Below are positions 9,768 to 18,738 of a DNA stretch of 39,099 nt, in pieces. Position 1 is the first letter of the stretch; each line of letters opens with the position of its first letter. The DNA comes from Candidatus Moraniibacteriota bacterium (GTDB lineage Bacteria; Patescibacteriota; Minisyncoccia; CAIUEV01; JAHKAQ01), in NCBI GenBank assembly GCA_014729725.1, contig WJJL01000066.1, positions 1-39,099 on the forward strand, written 5' to 3'. A program made the position numbers and the translations under genes. The notes beneath the pieces are model-generated. The model was not told the DNA's origin and ran no database searches. It saw nothing but the letters and a program-made list of their open reading frames with translations.

Positions 9768-10187
9768 ATGGAATTTTTTAAAAAAAATCAAGCTTTAATT
9801 AAAAAAATAAAGAATTTTTTCAAAGACTATATTTTTATTTATTACCTTTCATTAATCATCCTTCCTTTAAGCGCTTATTTTATCGGCAAAAAAAACGCTT
9901 TTGAAATCAAAAATCCGGATATCATAATCGATACCAAAAAAATCGACTGCAATTGCCCTAAAATCGAGCCTGGAAAATTAAAAATTCAAACAAAATCCAA
10001 TATCCAAAGCAATTCAACTTCCAAATCAAAGGAAAAAAAATTCGTAGCCAGTAAAAACGGTACTAAATACTATACTTTAGACTGCGGTGGAGTCAACCGC
10101 ATAAAAGATGAAAATAAAGTGTACTATTCTAGCGAAAAAGAAGCTCAAGCCGATGGAAAAACATTTTCCGCCACCTGCTCTAAATAA
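9768..10187 (+). CDS. Small membrane-anchored protein with a C-terminal Cys-containing domain
   Basis: One TM segment (YIFIYYLSLIILPLSAYFIG) plus C-terminal KFVASKNGTKYYTLDCGGVNRIKDENKVYYSSEKEAQADGKTFSATC, resembling Ada-type/SH3-nuclease-associated metal-binding segments. Confidence 0.65.
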   Translation: MEFFKKNQALIKKIKNFFKDYIFIYYLSLIILPLSAYFIGKKNAFEIKNPDIIIDTKKIDCNCPKIEPGKLKIQTKSNIQSNSTSKSKEKKFVASKNGTKYYTLDCGGVNRIKDENKVYYSSEKEAQADGKTFSATCSK

Positions 10188-10191
10188 AAAT

Positions 10192-10740
10192 TTATTTGAC
10201 CTGGTCTTTGTTTTGGATGGTCTTTGAAATTTTTGAGTCTTTTGTGGCTTTTGTAGCCTTTGTAGTTTTTTTATTTTTACCATCATCAACTGATTCTATG
10301 CTTCCGCCCTTTGTTTCTATTGCTTTTTTTGCGCTTTTGGAAACCAGGCATCCGCTAATCACAAACTTTTTGGTTATTGAAGAGTCTTTAAGAATCTTGA
10401 CTGATTGATATCTGCCGGTTTTTGATCTTTTGGGCTTGGAAATTAATTTATTTTTTAAAAGGACCTTAGGGTCAATCTTATCTCCTGTCTTAAAAACCTT
10501 TTCCAGATCGCTGGTTTTAATAATCAAATTTTTCAGATCAACGCTGTTAAATCCCCCCAATTTGGGAAATTTCTTAACCCAAGAATCTCTTCCTTTTTCC
10601 ACGATATGTTTTCCACCACTGCCGGTTCTGGATTTTTGACCCTTCATTCCTCTTCCGCAATAAGTCCCTCTTTTTCCGCCTCTGCCAACTCTCTTTCTTT
10701 TCTTAAATTTAATTTTAGGTCTTAATTCGTGTATCTGCAT
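10192..10740 (-). CDS. rplO: 50S ribosomal protein uL15 with Lys/Thr-rich C-terminal tail
   Basis: MQIHELRPKIKFKKRKRVGRGGKRGTYCGRGMKGQKSRTG. Confidence 0.97.
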   Translation of the reverse strand: MQIHELRPKIKFKKRKRVGRGGKRGTYCGRGMKGQKSRTGSGGKHIVEKGRDSWVKKFPKLGGFNSVDLKNLIIKTSDLEKVFKTGDKIDPKVLLKNKLISKPKRSKTGRYQSVKILKDSSITKKFVISGCLVSKSAKKAIETKGGSIESVDDGKNKKTTKATKATKDSKISKTIQNKDQVK

Positions 10741-10783
10741 ATAATTTAAATAGATTATTTACTTGAAAAATTTATAAAAAACC

Positions 10784-11425
10784 TTATGTTTGAGTTTTTT
10801 TTCTTTTGGGTCTGGTCTTTTTTTCACCATAAGGCTTTTGGGATTTTAAATTTTTCTTAGCCTTGGAATCAACCTTGAACTGAGTTTTTTCTTTATTCTT
10901 GTCTTCTTTGCTTTCCTTGCTTTTGGTCTTAAATTCTTTAGGGGTTAAACCTTTCTTTTCCTTTCGTTTAGGATTTTCCTTTAAGGATTGCAAAGCCTTA
11001 ATCGCGGCCATTGCATTGTTTATTTTACTTCCCTTGCCAATAATTTTAGCACTCAAATCACTGATTCCGGCCAACTCCACTACTTGCCTGACAGCTCCCC
11101 CTACTACTATTCCTCTACCTTTTTGAGTCGGTTTCATTAAAACTTTAGCGCTTTTAAATTTAGCGCTCACTTGATGAGGAATAGTGCCTTCCACTATCTT
11201 AATATTAATTAAGGATTTTTTAGCCTTATTAAAAGCCTTGGAAATCGAATCGCTAACATCGGTTCCCTTAGCGGTACCAATTCCGATTTTGCCTCTTCGA
11301 TTCCCGATCACAACTGTGGCTCTAAAACGAAATCTTCTTCCGCCTCTGACCACTCTGGTTACTCTGGCCAAATCTAAAAGCTTTTGTTCGAATTCTGATT
11401 TAGGTTTTTTGCTAAACTTTTTCAT
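10784..11425 (-). CDS. rpsE: 30S ribosomal protein uS5 with basic C-terminal tail
   Basis: VTRVVRGGRRFRFRATVVIGNRRGKIGIGTAKGTDVSDSISKAFNKAKK. Confidence 0.97.
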   Translation of the reverse strand: MKKFSKKPKSEFEQKLLDLARVTRVVRGGRRFRFRATVVIGNRRGKIGIGTAKGTDVSDSISKAFNKAKKSLINIKIVEGTIPHQVSAKFKSAKVLMKPTQKGRGIVVGGAVRQVVELAGISDLSAKIIGKGSKINNAMAAIKALQSLKENPKRKEKKGLTPKEFKTKSKESKEDKNKEKTQFKVDSKAKKNLKSQKPYGEKKTRPKRKKTQT

Positions 11426-11476
11426 ACTTTGAATAACTTATTTATCTTGAAAGATCATTCTAAGGAGTATCCCATC

Positions 11477-11836
11477 TTACTTTTTATCTTTTTTAAATTT
11501 TAATCCCCCTTTTTGGGCGCCTTCCAAAACCGCTTTTACTCTACCGTGAAATTTATATCCGCCTCTATCAAAAACCGCTTTGGAAATTTTTTTAGCCTTG
11601 GCTTTTTTAGCGATTTTCTCTCCGGCCTTAAAAGCCACATCAACTTTTTTTTCCTTATCCTTGGAATACCCGGATAAAACACCGGCTAGCGTTACATTAT
11701 CAACATCGTCGATTAGCTGAACAAACATCCTTTTATTACTTCTAAAAACCGAAAGTCTGGGTCTTTTGGAATCACCTTTTACTTTAATCCTTTTTTTCCT
11801 GGATCTCCTTAACTTGTTTTTGCTTACTAATTTCAT
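11477..11836 (-). CDS. rplR: 50S ribosomal protein uL18
   Basis: RPRLSVFRSNKRMFVQLIDD ... VFDRGGYKFHGRVKAVLEGA. Confidence 0.97.
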   Translation of the reverse strand: MKLVSKNKLRRSRKKRIKVKGDSKRPRLSVFRSNKRMFVQLIDDVDNVTLAGVLSGYSKDKEKKVDVAFKAGEKIAKKAKAKKISKAVFDRGGYKFHGRVKAVLEGAQKGGLKFKKDKK

Positions 11837-11873
11837 AAAAATTTAAATCACCTATTATATCCTTAATAAAAAA

Positions 11874-12422
11874 TTAAGCTCCTTCACCAGCCGCTTTTTT
11901 ACCAACTTTTCTCCTGACATATTCGTCCACATATTTTATGCCTTTGCCTTTATATGGCTCTACCCGCTTTACATCTCTTACTTTGGCCGCCCATTGGCCC
12001 ACTAGCTGTTTTTCAATGCCTTCAACCGTAATAATGTTTTTCTCAACTTTAAAATTTATCTCTTGAGGCGCTTCCACAATAACAGGATGAGAAAAGCCCA
12101 CTTCCAGAGTTAATTTACTGCCTTGAGCCGAAACCTTGTATCCTGTTCCATTTATTTCCAGTTTTTTTTGAAAGCCTTCACTAACTCCGATAATTATATT
12201 GTTAATCAAAGATCTATAAGTCCCCCACATAACTTTAGCCTGAGGTTTTTTAATATCTTTGGGTTCGACTTTCAAAGATTCGTCTTCTTGTAATACCTTA
12301 ATGTTTTTGTCCAAAGCAAGCTCCAAAGAACCCTTAGGCCCTTTGGCTTTAAAAAGCTTGTCATTAATTTCCAATTCAACATTTGAGGGAACTTTAATTG
12401 TTCTAATTCCTATCTTTGACAT
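11874..12422 (-). CDS. rplF: 50S ribosomal protein uL6
   Basis: MSKIGIRTIKVPSNVELEINDKLFKAKGPKGSLEL ... VEPYKGKGIKYVDEYVRRKVGKK. Confidence 0.97.
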   Translation of the reverse strand: MSKIGIRTIKVPSNVELEINDKLFKAKGPKGSLELALDKNIKVLQEDESLKVEPKDIKKPQAKVMWGTYRSLINNIIIGVSEGFQKKLEINGTGYKVSAQGSKLTLEVGFSHPVIVEAPQEINFKVEKNIITVEGIEKQLVGQWAAKVRDVKRVEPYKGKGIKYVDEYVRRKVGKKAAGEGA

Positions 12423-12430
12423 AAAATTAA

Positions 12431-12817
12431 TTAATAAATTTCACAAATTATTTCTCCCCCAAGTTTTTGCTTTCTGGCTTGATAATTAGTCATAACTCCT
12501 TTTGAAGTAGAGATCAAAGCCAATCCCACTCCATCCAAAACCGGATAAATCTCCCTGTAACCTTTGTAAATCCTGCAACCTGGTTTTGATATTCTCTTTA
12601 ACTGGGTTAACTTGGGTTTATTATTTAAATAAAGCAATTCAAATCCGATATATCTCTTTTTATCTTTTTCTTTAACATTTACTTTGGAAATATAATTGCT
12701 CTTTTCCAGAATTTTTAAAATTTCCAATTTAATATTAGAAAAAGGCACAAAAACTATTTTTTGGTTTTTTTGCTGAGCATTCTTGATTTTTGAAAACATA
12801 TTTGCGATATTGTCCAT
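12431..12817 (-). CDS. rpsH: 30S ribosomal protein uS8
   Basis: DNIANMFSKIKNAQ ... LKRISKPGCRIYKGYREIYPVLDGVGLALISTSKGVMTNYQARKQKLGGEIICEIY. Confidence 0.97.
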   Translation of the reverse strand: MDNIANMFSKIKNAQQKNQKIVFVPFSNIKLEILKILEKSNYISKVNVKEKDKKRYIGFELLYLNNKPKLTQLKRISKPGCRIYKGYREIYPVLDGVGLALISTSKGVMTNYQARKQKLGGEIICEIY

Positions 12818-12838
12818 AAAATTTCAAAAAAATTACAA

Positions 12839-13024
12839 TTACCAGGAAGATCTTTTCACTCCCGGTATCTTACCTTCTTCACAAAATTCCCTAAAACAAA
12901 TTCTACATAAATCAAAATCTCTAAGATAACCGCTGCTTCTGCCGCAATTAAAACATCTTCTAATGATTCTGGTCTTGTATTTTGGTCGTTTCTTAGATTT
13001 TTCGATTAAGGCTTTTCTGGCCAT
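12839..13024 (-). CDS. rpsN: 30S ribosomal protein uS14, zinc-binding type
   Basis: 61 aa; [38 protein letters not shown] with two CxxC motifs. Confidence 0.97.
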   Translation of the reverse strand: MARKALIEKSKKRPKYKTRIIRRCFNCGRSSGYLRDFDLCRICFREFCEEGKIPGVKRSSW

Positions 13025-13111
13025 TTAAAACATATTTAATAATAATTTACGCGTAAATCCTATATTGGAATATTTTAACTGTTATGTCAATGTTTTTAAA
13101 AAAATCGACTA

Positions 13112-13735
13112 TTATTTGATTTCAAAATTGATCGGCATCCCTAACAACTTCATTAATTCTATTCCCTGCTTTCTTTCTTGAGCCGTGTTAACAATATTTA
13201 TTCCAAAACTGAAAGTGTAATCCAAGCTTTCACTGTCAATTTCAGCAAAAGCAGTATGTTCTTTAATTCCAATATTTAAATTGCCTCTTCTGCCAAAATT
13301 TTTAACCGGAATCCCTTGAAAATCTCTAATCCTGGGCAAAGCCTCTACAATCAATCTCTCCAAAAAATCATACATTCGTTGTCCTCTTAAAGTAACCTTG
13401 AGACCAATTTTTTGGCCCTCTTTAATCTTGAATCCGGAAACAGCTTTTTTAGAAAGAGTGTCAACCGGCTTTTGTCCTGTAATGGTTTTTAAATCATTAA
13501 ATATTTTTTCTTGCATATCTTTACTATCCAGCCATTTCCCAATCCCCGCATTAACAACTATTCTATCGATTTTAGGAGTAGCCATTGAACTTTTAAGCTT
13601 GAATTTTTTCTTTAATTGATTAACGGCATCTTTTTCAAAACGATTTTTTAAACTTGAAACATATCTGTCTTTTGCAACAGTTTTGGAATTGGATTTTTTT
13701 GAATTTTTACTCTTTTTAGTCATTGATTTTTTCAT
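13112..13735 (-). CDS. rplE: 50S ribosomal protein uL5
   Basis: KIDRIVVNAGIGK ... KTITGQKPVDTLSKKAVSGFKIKEGQKIGLKVTLRGQRMYDFLERL. Confidence 0.97.
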   Translation of the reverse strand: MKKSMTKKSKNSKKSNSKTVAKDRYVSSLKNRFEKDAVNQLKKKFKLKSSMATPKIDRIVVNAGIGKWLDSKDMQEKIFNDLKTITGQKPVDTLSKKAVSGFKIKEGQKIGLKVTLRGQRMYDFLERLIVEALPRIRDFQGIPVKNFGRRGNLNIGIKEHTAFAEIDSESLDYTFSFGINIVNTAQERKQGIELMKLLGMPINFEIK

Positions 13736-13739
13736 AGCT

Positions 13740-14045
13740 TTAAATTTCGTTTGAACATTTTTTACAAATTCTTTTTTTGCTCCCGTCTTTTATATCAAAA
13801 CCAATTCTTGAACCTTTTTTACACTTTTGGCAAAAAAACGCTACATTGGAAACATGAATCGGCGCGGGTAACTCTATTCTTTGTCCTTTTTCGCCTTTTT
13901 TTTGCGATTTAATATGTTTTTTAATTAAATTAGCTCCGTCAATAACCACTTGCTGGTCTTTTGGGTGAGCCTCTATTACTTTTCCTTTAAACCCCTTATC
14001 CTTTCCGCTAATAATTATTACATTGTCCTGTTTCTTGATTTTCAT
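13740..14045 (-). CDS. rplX: 50S ribosomal protein uL24
   Basis: MKIKKQDNVIIISGKDKGFKGKVIEAHPKDQQVVIDGANLIKKHIK. Confidence 0.96.
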   Translation of the reverse strand: MKIKKQDNVIIISGKDKGFKGKVIEAHPKDQQVVIDGANLIKKHIKSQKKGEKGQRIELPAPIHVSNVAFFCQKCKKGSRIGFDIKDGSKKRICKKCSNEI

Positions 14046-14123
14046 AAAAATTAATTAAAATAATTTCTTTAAAAATTTTTGTCTAAAAGTCTACCAAACC
14101 CACAAAAATCTTAACTTATTAAA

Positions 14124-14489
14124 TTATAAAACTTCTGGCGCAAGAGAAATGAGCTTTTTATAACCCTTGTCTCTTACTTCTCTGGCAATAGGACCAAAAA
14201 CCCTAGTTCCTTTCATTTCGTTGCCTTCCAAAATAATGGCGGCATTCTCATCAAATCTGATATAAGAACCATCTTTTCTTCTATAAGGGGATTTTTGTCT
14301 GACTATCACCGCTTTAACAATATCTTTTTTCTTAACCATGGATCTGGGTTCGGCAGTTTTAACAGAAGCTACAATTACATCGCCCAATTGAGCATATCTT
14401 CTTCTGGTACCCCCTAAAACTCTAAAGCATTTAATCATTTTTGCTCCGCTGTTATCAGCCAATTTTAATTTGGTTTCTACTTGAATCAT
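14124..14489 (-). CDS. rplN: 50S ribosomal protein uL14
   Basis: [44 protein letters not shown]. The track ORF begins at 14528, but the family start MIQ is at 14489 (CAT at 14487-14489) and avoids the overlap with rpsQ. Confidence 0.95.
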   Translation of the reverse strand: MIQVETKLKLADNSGAKMIKCFRVLGGTRRRYAQLGDVIVASVKTAEPRSMVKKKDIVKAVIVRQKSPYRRKDGSYIRFDENAAIILEGNEMKGTRVFGPIAREVRDKGYKKLISLAPEVL

Positions 14490-14496
14490 AATTCTT

Positions 14497-14943
14497 TTAA
14501 TTATCAGACTTATTATCGTAAACCACAATCCACTTTTTTCTTTTACTAATCGGTTTAGATGTTCTAAACAATACGAAATCTCCGACTTTATACTTCTCTT
14601 GGGGATCGTGCACTAAATATTTCTTGTCTGTTTTATATCTTTTATTATAAACAGGATGAATTTTTACTGTTGAAACCTCCACAACAAGAGTTTTTTTCAT
14701 TTTATCCGATATCACACTTCCTTTAAATTCCTTTTTAATGGGTTTTTTAAAAACTTTCTTGCTGGTTTTTTTTCGATACTGCTTTAAATCATTTTTTTTT
14801 CTTCCAATAGCGGAATTCTCTCTTCGTCTTTTCTGGGAAGAGATCTTCTTTTTTTGCTTTAATTTAACAAACTCCTCTTTTTTGCTCTTTTTCTTGTCTT
14901 TGGAGGAATTTTTTTGTTCTTGGCTTGTCTTATTTTTTACCAT
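14497..14943 (-). CDS. rpsQ: 30S ribosomal protein uS17 with about 70-aa basic N-terminal extension
   Basis: Core [71 protein letters not shown], preceded by a K/S/E-rich extension. Confidence 0.93.
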   Translation of the reverse strand: MVKNKTSQEQKNSSKDKKKSKKEEFVKLKQKKKISSQKRRRENSAIGRKKNDLKQYRKKTSKKVFKKPIKKEFKGSVISDKMKKTLVVEVSTVKIHPVYNKRYKTDKKYLVHDPQEKYKVGDFVLFRTSKPISKRKKWIVVYDNKSDN

Positions 14944-15136
14944 CTCGTTGTTTTTGGCTAATTATTGTTAGTATTTGAGCAAGATTTTTTTTGGCTTTTC
15001 TAAAGCCCCTTACATTTCCTTCAACCTCTGACTTGCCCCCGTATTTAATGCGATAGTCAACAATTTTGGCTTTTTCGGCTCTTGCCAATTCACGAAGTCT
15101 TTCCAAACTGTTTTGTCTTAATTCCTTTGGATCCAT
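14930..15136 (-). CDS. rpmC: 50S ribosomal protein uL29
   Basis: MDPKELRQNSLERLRELARAEKAKIVDYRIKYGGKSEVEGNVRGFRKAKKNLAQILTII; overlaps rpsQ by 14 nt. Confidence 0.93.
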   Translation of the reverse strand: MDPKELRQNSLERLRELARAEKAKIVDYRIKYGGKSEVEGNVRGFRKAKKNLAQILTIISQKQRDGKK

Positions 15137-15145
15137 TGATTTAGG

Positions 15146-15550
15146 TTACTTCATTATTATCTTGGTTTTGGCCGATATTTTATCGCCCGCTCTTTTTAAA
15201 GCGATTTTTGCAATGTCTTTAGAAACTCCATCCATTTCAAATATTATTCTTCCTGGATTAATTGGAGCTACAAAATGATCAACAGCGCCCTTACCTTTTC
15301 CCATAGGAACTTCGGCTCCCTTTTTGGTTACAGGACAATCCGGAAAAACTCTTATCCAAATTTTACCCTGTCTTTGAACATATCTTGTCATTGCCCGTCT
15401 GGCTGCTTCCAGTTGTCTGGAAGAAATCCAGGTGGAATCCAGCACTTTTAATCCAAAACTCCCAAAGTTAAGCTGATCGCCTCTTTTGGTGAGCTTTTTA
15501 AAACCTCTTTTATGTTGCTTTCTATGCTTAACTTTTTTAGGCAATAACAT
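15146..15550 (-). CDS. rplP: 50S ribosomal protein uL16
   Basis: MLLPKKVKHRKQHKRGFKKLTKRGDQLNFGSFGLKVLDSTWISSRQLEAARRAMTRYVQRQGKIWIRVFPD. Confidence 0.97.
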   Translation of the reverse strand: MLLPKKVKHRKQHKRGFKKLTKRGDQLNFGSFGLKVLDSTWISSRQLEAARRAMTRYVQRQGKIWIRVFPDCPVTKKGAEVPMGKGKGAVDHFVAPINPGRIIFEMDGVSKDIAKIALKRAGDKISAKTKIIMK

Positions 15551-15659
15551 ATCAAAAATTTAGCTTTAAAATTAAAAAATCAATTCCCGTTTCTAAAGAA
15601 TTACGCGTTTAGAGCCCTAGTATAAAATTCGGGCGCCAAACGGATAACTCCTAAATCAA

Positions 15660-16394
15660 TTATCTTTCCTTAGATTCTTTTTTAAAAACTTCCCCTTTAT
15701 AAATCCAAACCTTTACTCCAATCACTCCATAAGTGGTATAAGCGCAGGTTTTACCAAAATCTATATCCGCTCTTAAAGTGTGCAGCGGTATTCCTCCTCT
15801 GATCACCCACTCTTTTCTTGACATATCGGCCCCGTTTAATCTTCCGGAAACCATAATCTTTACCCCTTTTACGGCTCGTTGTTTAGAAACCGAATCTAAA
15901 GTTGATTTCAAAACTCTTCTAAAAGAAACTCTTTTTTCCAATTGTTCAGCCACATTTTGAGCTACCAAAACAGCATTTTCCTCAAAATCTCTAACCTCTT
16001 GAACATCAATTTCAACTCCGGTTTTAACAATCTTATTATTCTTATTATTAATCTTTTGATCAAAAGTTAAATTTTTGTTGGTTTTCAGTCTTTTAGATCT
16101 AATTGACATTAAAAGAGAGATTATGCCTTTTTTTATCTCCTCAATTCCGGATCCTCCTCTGCCAATAATAACCCCCGGACGGCCCGCCAAAATTTTAATA
16201 TTCATAATTCCTTCGGCTCTTTTAATAATCACCTCTTTTATCGCGCCGTTCTTCCATTTTTTCTTTATAAAATTCCTTACTTTAATATCTTCCTCCAGTC
16301 TGTCGCTGTAACTTTTATTAACATCAAACCATTTGGATTTCCACCCTTTATTTATGCCTATTCTAAAACTAATTGGATTTATCTTTTTTCCCAT
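15660..16394 (-). CDS. rpsC: 30S ribosomal protein uS3
   Basis: MGKKINPISFRIGINKGWKSKWF ... ILAGRPGVIIGRGGSGIEEIKKGI ... GVKIMVSGRLNGADMSRKEWVIRGGIPLHTLRADIDFG. Confidence 0.97.
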   Translation of the reverse strand: MGKKINPISFRIGINKGWKSKWFDVNKSYSDRLEEDIKVRNFIKKKWKNGAIKEVIIKRAEGIMNIKILAGRPGVIIGRGGSGIEEIKKGIISLLMSIRSKRLKTNKNLTFDQKINNKNNKIVKTGVEIDVQEVRDFEENAVLVAQNVAEQLEKRVSFRRVLKSTLDSVSKQRAVKGVKIMVSGRLNGADMSRKEWVIRGGIPLHTLRADIDFGKTCAYTTYGVIGVKVWIYKGEVFKKESKER

Positions 16395-16412
16395 ATTATT
16401 TAATTACATAAA

Positions 16413-16970
16413 TTACATACTTTTTCTTCTAAAAAACTTGTTTACCGCTCCTTTGATTTTACCGGAATTCAATTTGGATCCGCTATCTTGAGCTGTTTTC
16501 TTGTCTTTGGCTTTTGCCTTGCCTTTATTTTTTTTAGCAAGCATTTTATCCGCTTCTTTCATGGCTTTCTTGACTTGTTGGTAGCTTACAAAATTATCCG
16601 GTTTTTGTTTCTTAACCTCTTTTTGTCCTTTTCCTTTGACCACCTCGTTTAAAATAAGTTCTATATGGCAAGATCTTTTAAAAATCGGGTAGGCCCTGCC
16701 ATGCGCTCTGGGTCTCCATCTTTTTAAAACCCTGCCTTTATCAACTTTTATCTGTTCAATAAATAAATTATTCTTATCCAAACCAAAATTATTAACTCCG
16801 TTGGCTATACAAGAATCCACGAGCTTGATCAAAGGATCAGCCGTTTTCTTTAAAGAAAATTTTAACTGATTCTTAGCCTCATCAGTGCTTTTGCCTCTTA
16901 TTAAGTCGGCCACCAATCGAGCTTTTCTTTCTGATACTCTTAAATTTTTCAACTTGGCTTTTACTTGCAT
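16413..16970 (-). CDS. rplV: 50S ribosomal protein uL22 with about 70-aa basic C-terminal tail
   Basis: KLKNLRVSERKARLVADLIRGKSTDEAKNQLKFS ... DKGRVLKRWRPRAHGRAYPIFKRSCHIELILNE. Confidence 0.96.
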   Translation of the reverse strand: MQVKAKLKNLRVSERKARLVADLIRGKSTDEAKNQLKFSLKKTADPLIKLVDSCIANGVNNFGLDKNNLFIEQIKVDKGRVLKRWRPRAHGRAYPIFKRSCHIELILNEVVKGKGQKEVKKQKPDNFVSYQQVKKAMKEADKMLAKKNKGKAKAKDKKTAQDSGSKLNSGKIKGAVNKFFRRKSM

Positions 16971-17032
16971 TTGAATAAAAATACTTTAAACATTAATTAA
17001 AAACTGCGCCTTTGGAAAAATTACCAAATGCA

Positions 17033-17329
17033 TTAAGCAGGTCCTTTAGCGGATTGTTCGATATCTTTTTGGATTTTACCTCCATGCTTGTTAAACTTTC
17101 GGGTATAAGAAAACTCGCCTAACTTATGTCCTACCATTTCTTCGCTAACAGAAACTTCTATAAATTCCTTTCCATTGTGAACTTCAAATTTATATCCTAT
17201 CATTTCAGGAATTATTGTGCAATCTCTTGCCCAGGTTTTAATTGCTGTTTTATCCTTAGAGTCCTTATTTTTTACTTTCTTTAATATATTTGAATCAACA
17301 TAAGGACCTTTTTTAATACTACGCGACAT
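17033..17329 (-). CDS. rpsS: 30S ribosomal protein uS19
   Basis: MSRSIKKGPYVDSNILKKV ... IIPEMIGYKFEVHNGKEFIEVSVSEEMVGHKLGEFSYTR. Confidence 0.97.
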   Translation of the reverse strand: MSRSIKKGPYVDSNILKKVKNKDSKDKTAIKTWARDCTIIPEMIGYKFEVHNGKEFIEVSVSEEMVGHKLGEFSYTRKFNKHGGKIQKDIEQSAKGPA

Positions 17330-17356
17330 TTTATAAGTTTAACCATTTAAAAATTA

Positions 17357-18187
17357 CTACTTTTTGGCTTTTCTTCTTTGAAGAATGTATTTATCACTGG
17401 CTTTTTTCTTCTTTCGGGTTTTAACGCCTAAAGCATGTTTTCCCCATGGGGTTTTGGGGTACTTTAAGCCAATCGGTTGGTTCCCTTCCCCTCCACCATG
17501 CGGATGATCCGCCGGATTCATTACCTTACCCCTAACATGGGGTTTTTTGCCCATCAATCTGTTTCTGCCGGCTTTGCCGATTCTGATAGCATTGTTTTGA
17601 ATATTGGAAATCTGACCAATTGTAGCGTAACCGGTTTCCTTAACCAGTCTTATTTCTCCGGAGGGAATTTTTAATTGAGCAAAACCACCTTCGCACCCCA
17701 TTATTTTGGCAAAAGCTCCCGCTGATCGAGCCATTATACCTCCGGAGCCCGGATAAAGCTCAATATTACAAATCAAAGTCCCTGTCGGTATTCTGTTGAT
17801 CCGGGTTCGATTCCCCTCTTTTATCTCCACCTTTTCTCCAACTTTAATCTGCATGTCTTTTTTCATATTTTCAGTGGCCAAAAAATAATATTTTTTATCC
17901 TCTTTATCACCTACCAAGGCAATAAAAGCGCTTCTGGTAGGATCTTTTTGAACGCTTAAAATTTTATATGAACCTTCTTTTTGTTTAAAGTCAATAATTC
18001 TAAGCTTCTTTTTAGCTCCACCACCCCGATTTCTGACAGACATTCTGCCGCTTTTCATTCTTCCGGACCTTTTTTTATAGCTCTTAGTTAAAGGCTTGTA
18101 AGGCTTGGCTTTTTTATCCACATTCTCCCCATAAACATAGGATAACATTCTTTTGCCTCTATTTTTAATCTTTTTAACTACCAACAT
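17357..18187 (-). CDS. rplB: 50S ribosomal protein uL2
   Basis: KSGRMSVRNRGGGAKKKLRIIDFK ... GKKPHVRGKVMNPADHPHGGGEGNQPIGLKYPKTPWGKHALGVKTR. Confidence 0.98.
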   Translation of the reverse strand: MLVVKKIKNRGKRMLSYVYGENVDKKAKPYKPLTKSYKKRSGRMKSGRMSVRNRGGGAKKKLRIIDFKQKEGSYKILSVQKDPTRSAFIALVGDKEDKKYYFLATENMKKDMQIKVGEKVEIKEGNRTRINRIPTGTLICNIELYPGSGGIMARSAGAFAKIMGCEGGFAQLKIPSGEIRLVKETGYATIGQISNIQNNAIRIGKAGRNRLMGKKPHVRGKVMNPADHPHGGGEGNQPIGLKYPKTPWGKHALGVKTRKKKKASDKYILQRRKAKK

Positions 18188-18199
18188 AATAAATAAATC

Positions 18200-18721
18200 T
18201 TATGAATTTATGGAATATCCTTTCTTTAAAGTAATAATCGCCTTTTTCCAGGAAATTCTTTTTCCCCAGGTCAATCCAAAGCGTTTCTTTTTAGGCTTAT
18301 AATTAATTATATTTACATTATCCACTTCCACCGAATAATAATCTTGAATCGCTTCTTTAATCTGATTCTTATTGGCTTTTTTGTTCACTCTAAAAGTATA
18401 CTTACCATTTTGCTTTTGATTTAAACTTTTTTCTGTATCCATAACCTCTAAAATAAATCTATAAGCTTGAAAGGCTTTTTTCTTGCTTTTTTTAAATTTG
18501 GACTTTTTTGCTTTTGAGCTTTTTTTGCTTTTTTTTAATCTTTCTTGAGATTTGGGAGCTTTGGTCTTTTTGCCTGTCTTTTCTTTGTCTTGAGCAACTT
18601 TATTTTTGGAAGAGGTTTTTTTCTTGTCTGAATCGGAAACTTTCCCCTTGGTTTTTGAGGATTTACTCGAATCTTTCTGCTTTTGCTTTTTTATTCCAAA
18701 TTTTTCAAAAATGCTTGACAT
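18200..18721 (-). CDS. rplW: 50S ribosomal protein uL23 with about 80-aa K/S-rich N-terminal extension
   Basis: Core ILEVMDTEKSLNQKQNGKYTFRVNKKANKNQIKEAIQDYYSVEVDNVNIINYKPKKKRFG ... SWKKAIITLKKGYSI. Confidence 0.93.
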   Translation of the reverse strand: MSSIFEKFGIKKQKQKDSSKSSKTKGKVSDSDKKKTSSKNKVAQDKEKTGKKTKAPKSQERLKKSKKSSKAKKSKFKKSKKKAFQAYRFILEVMDTEKSLNQKQNGKYTFRVNKKANKNQIKEAIQDYYSVEVDNVNIINYKPKKKRFGLTWGKRISWKKAIITLKKGYSINS

Positions 18722-18738
18722 AACAACAATTATAATAA

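Noticed and set aside
17806-17825. tRNA T-arm-like string GGGTTCGATTCCCC on the plus strand
   Set aside because: It is antisense to the conserved rplB coding region (GNRTRINRIPTG), and no tRNA cloverleaf surrounds it.
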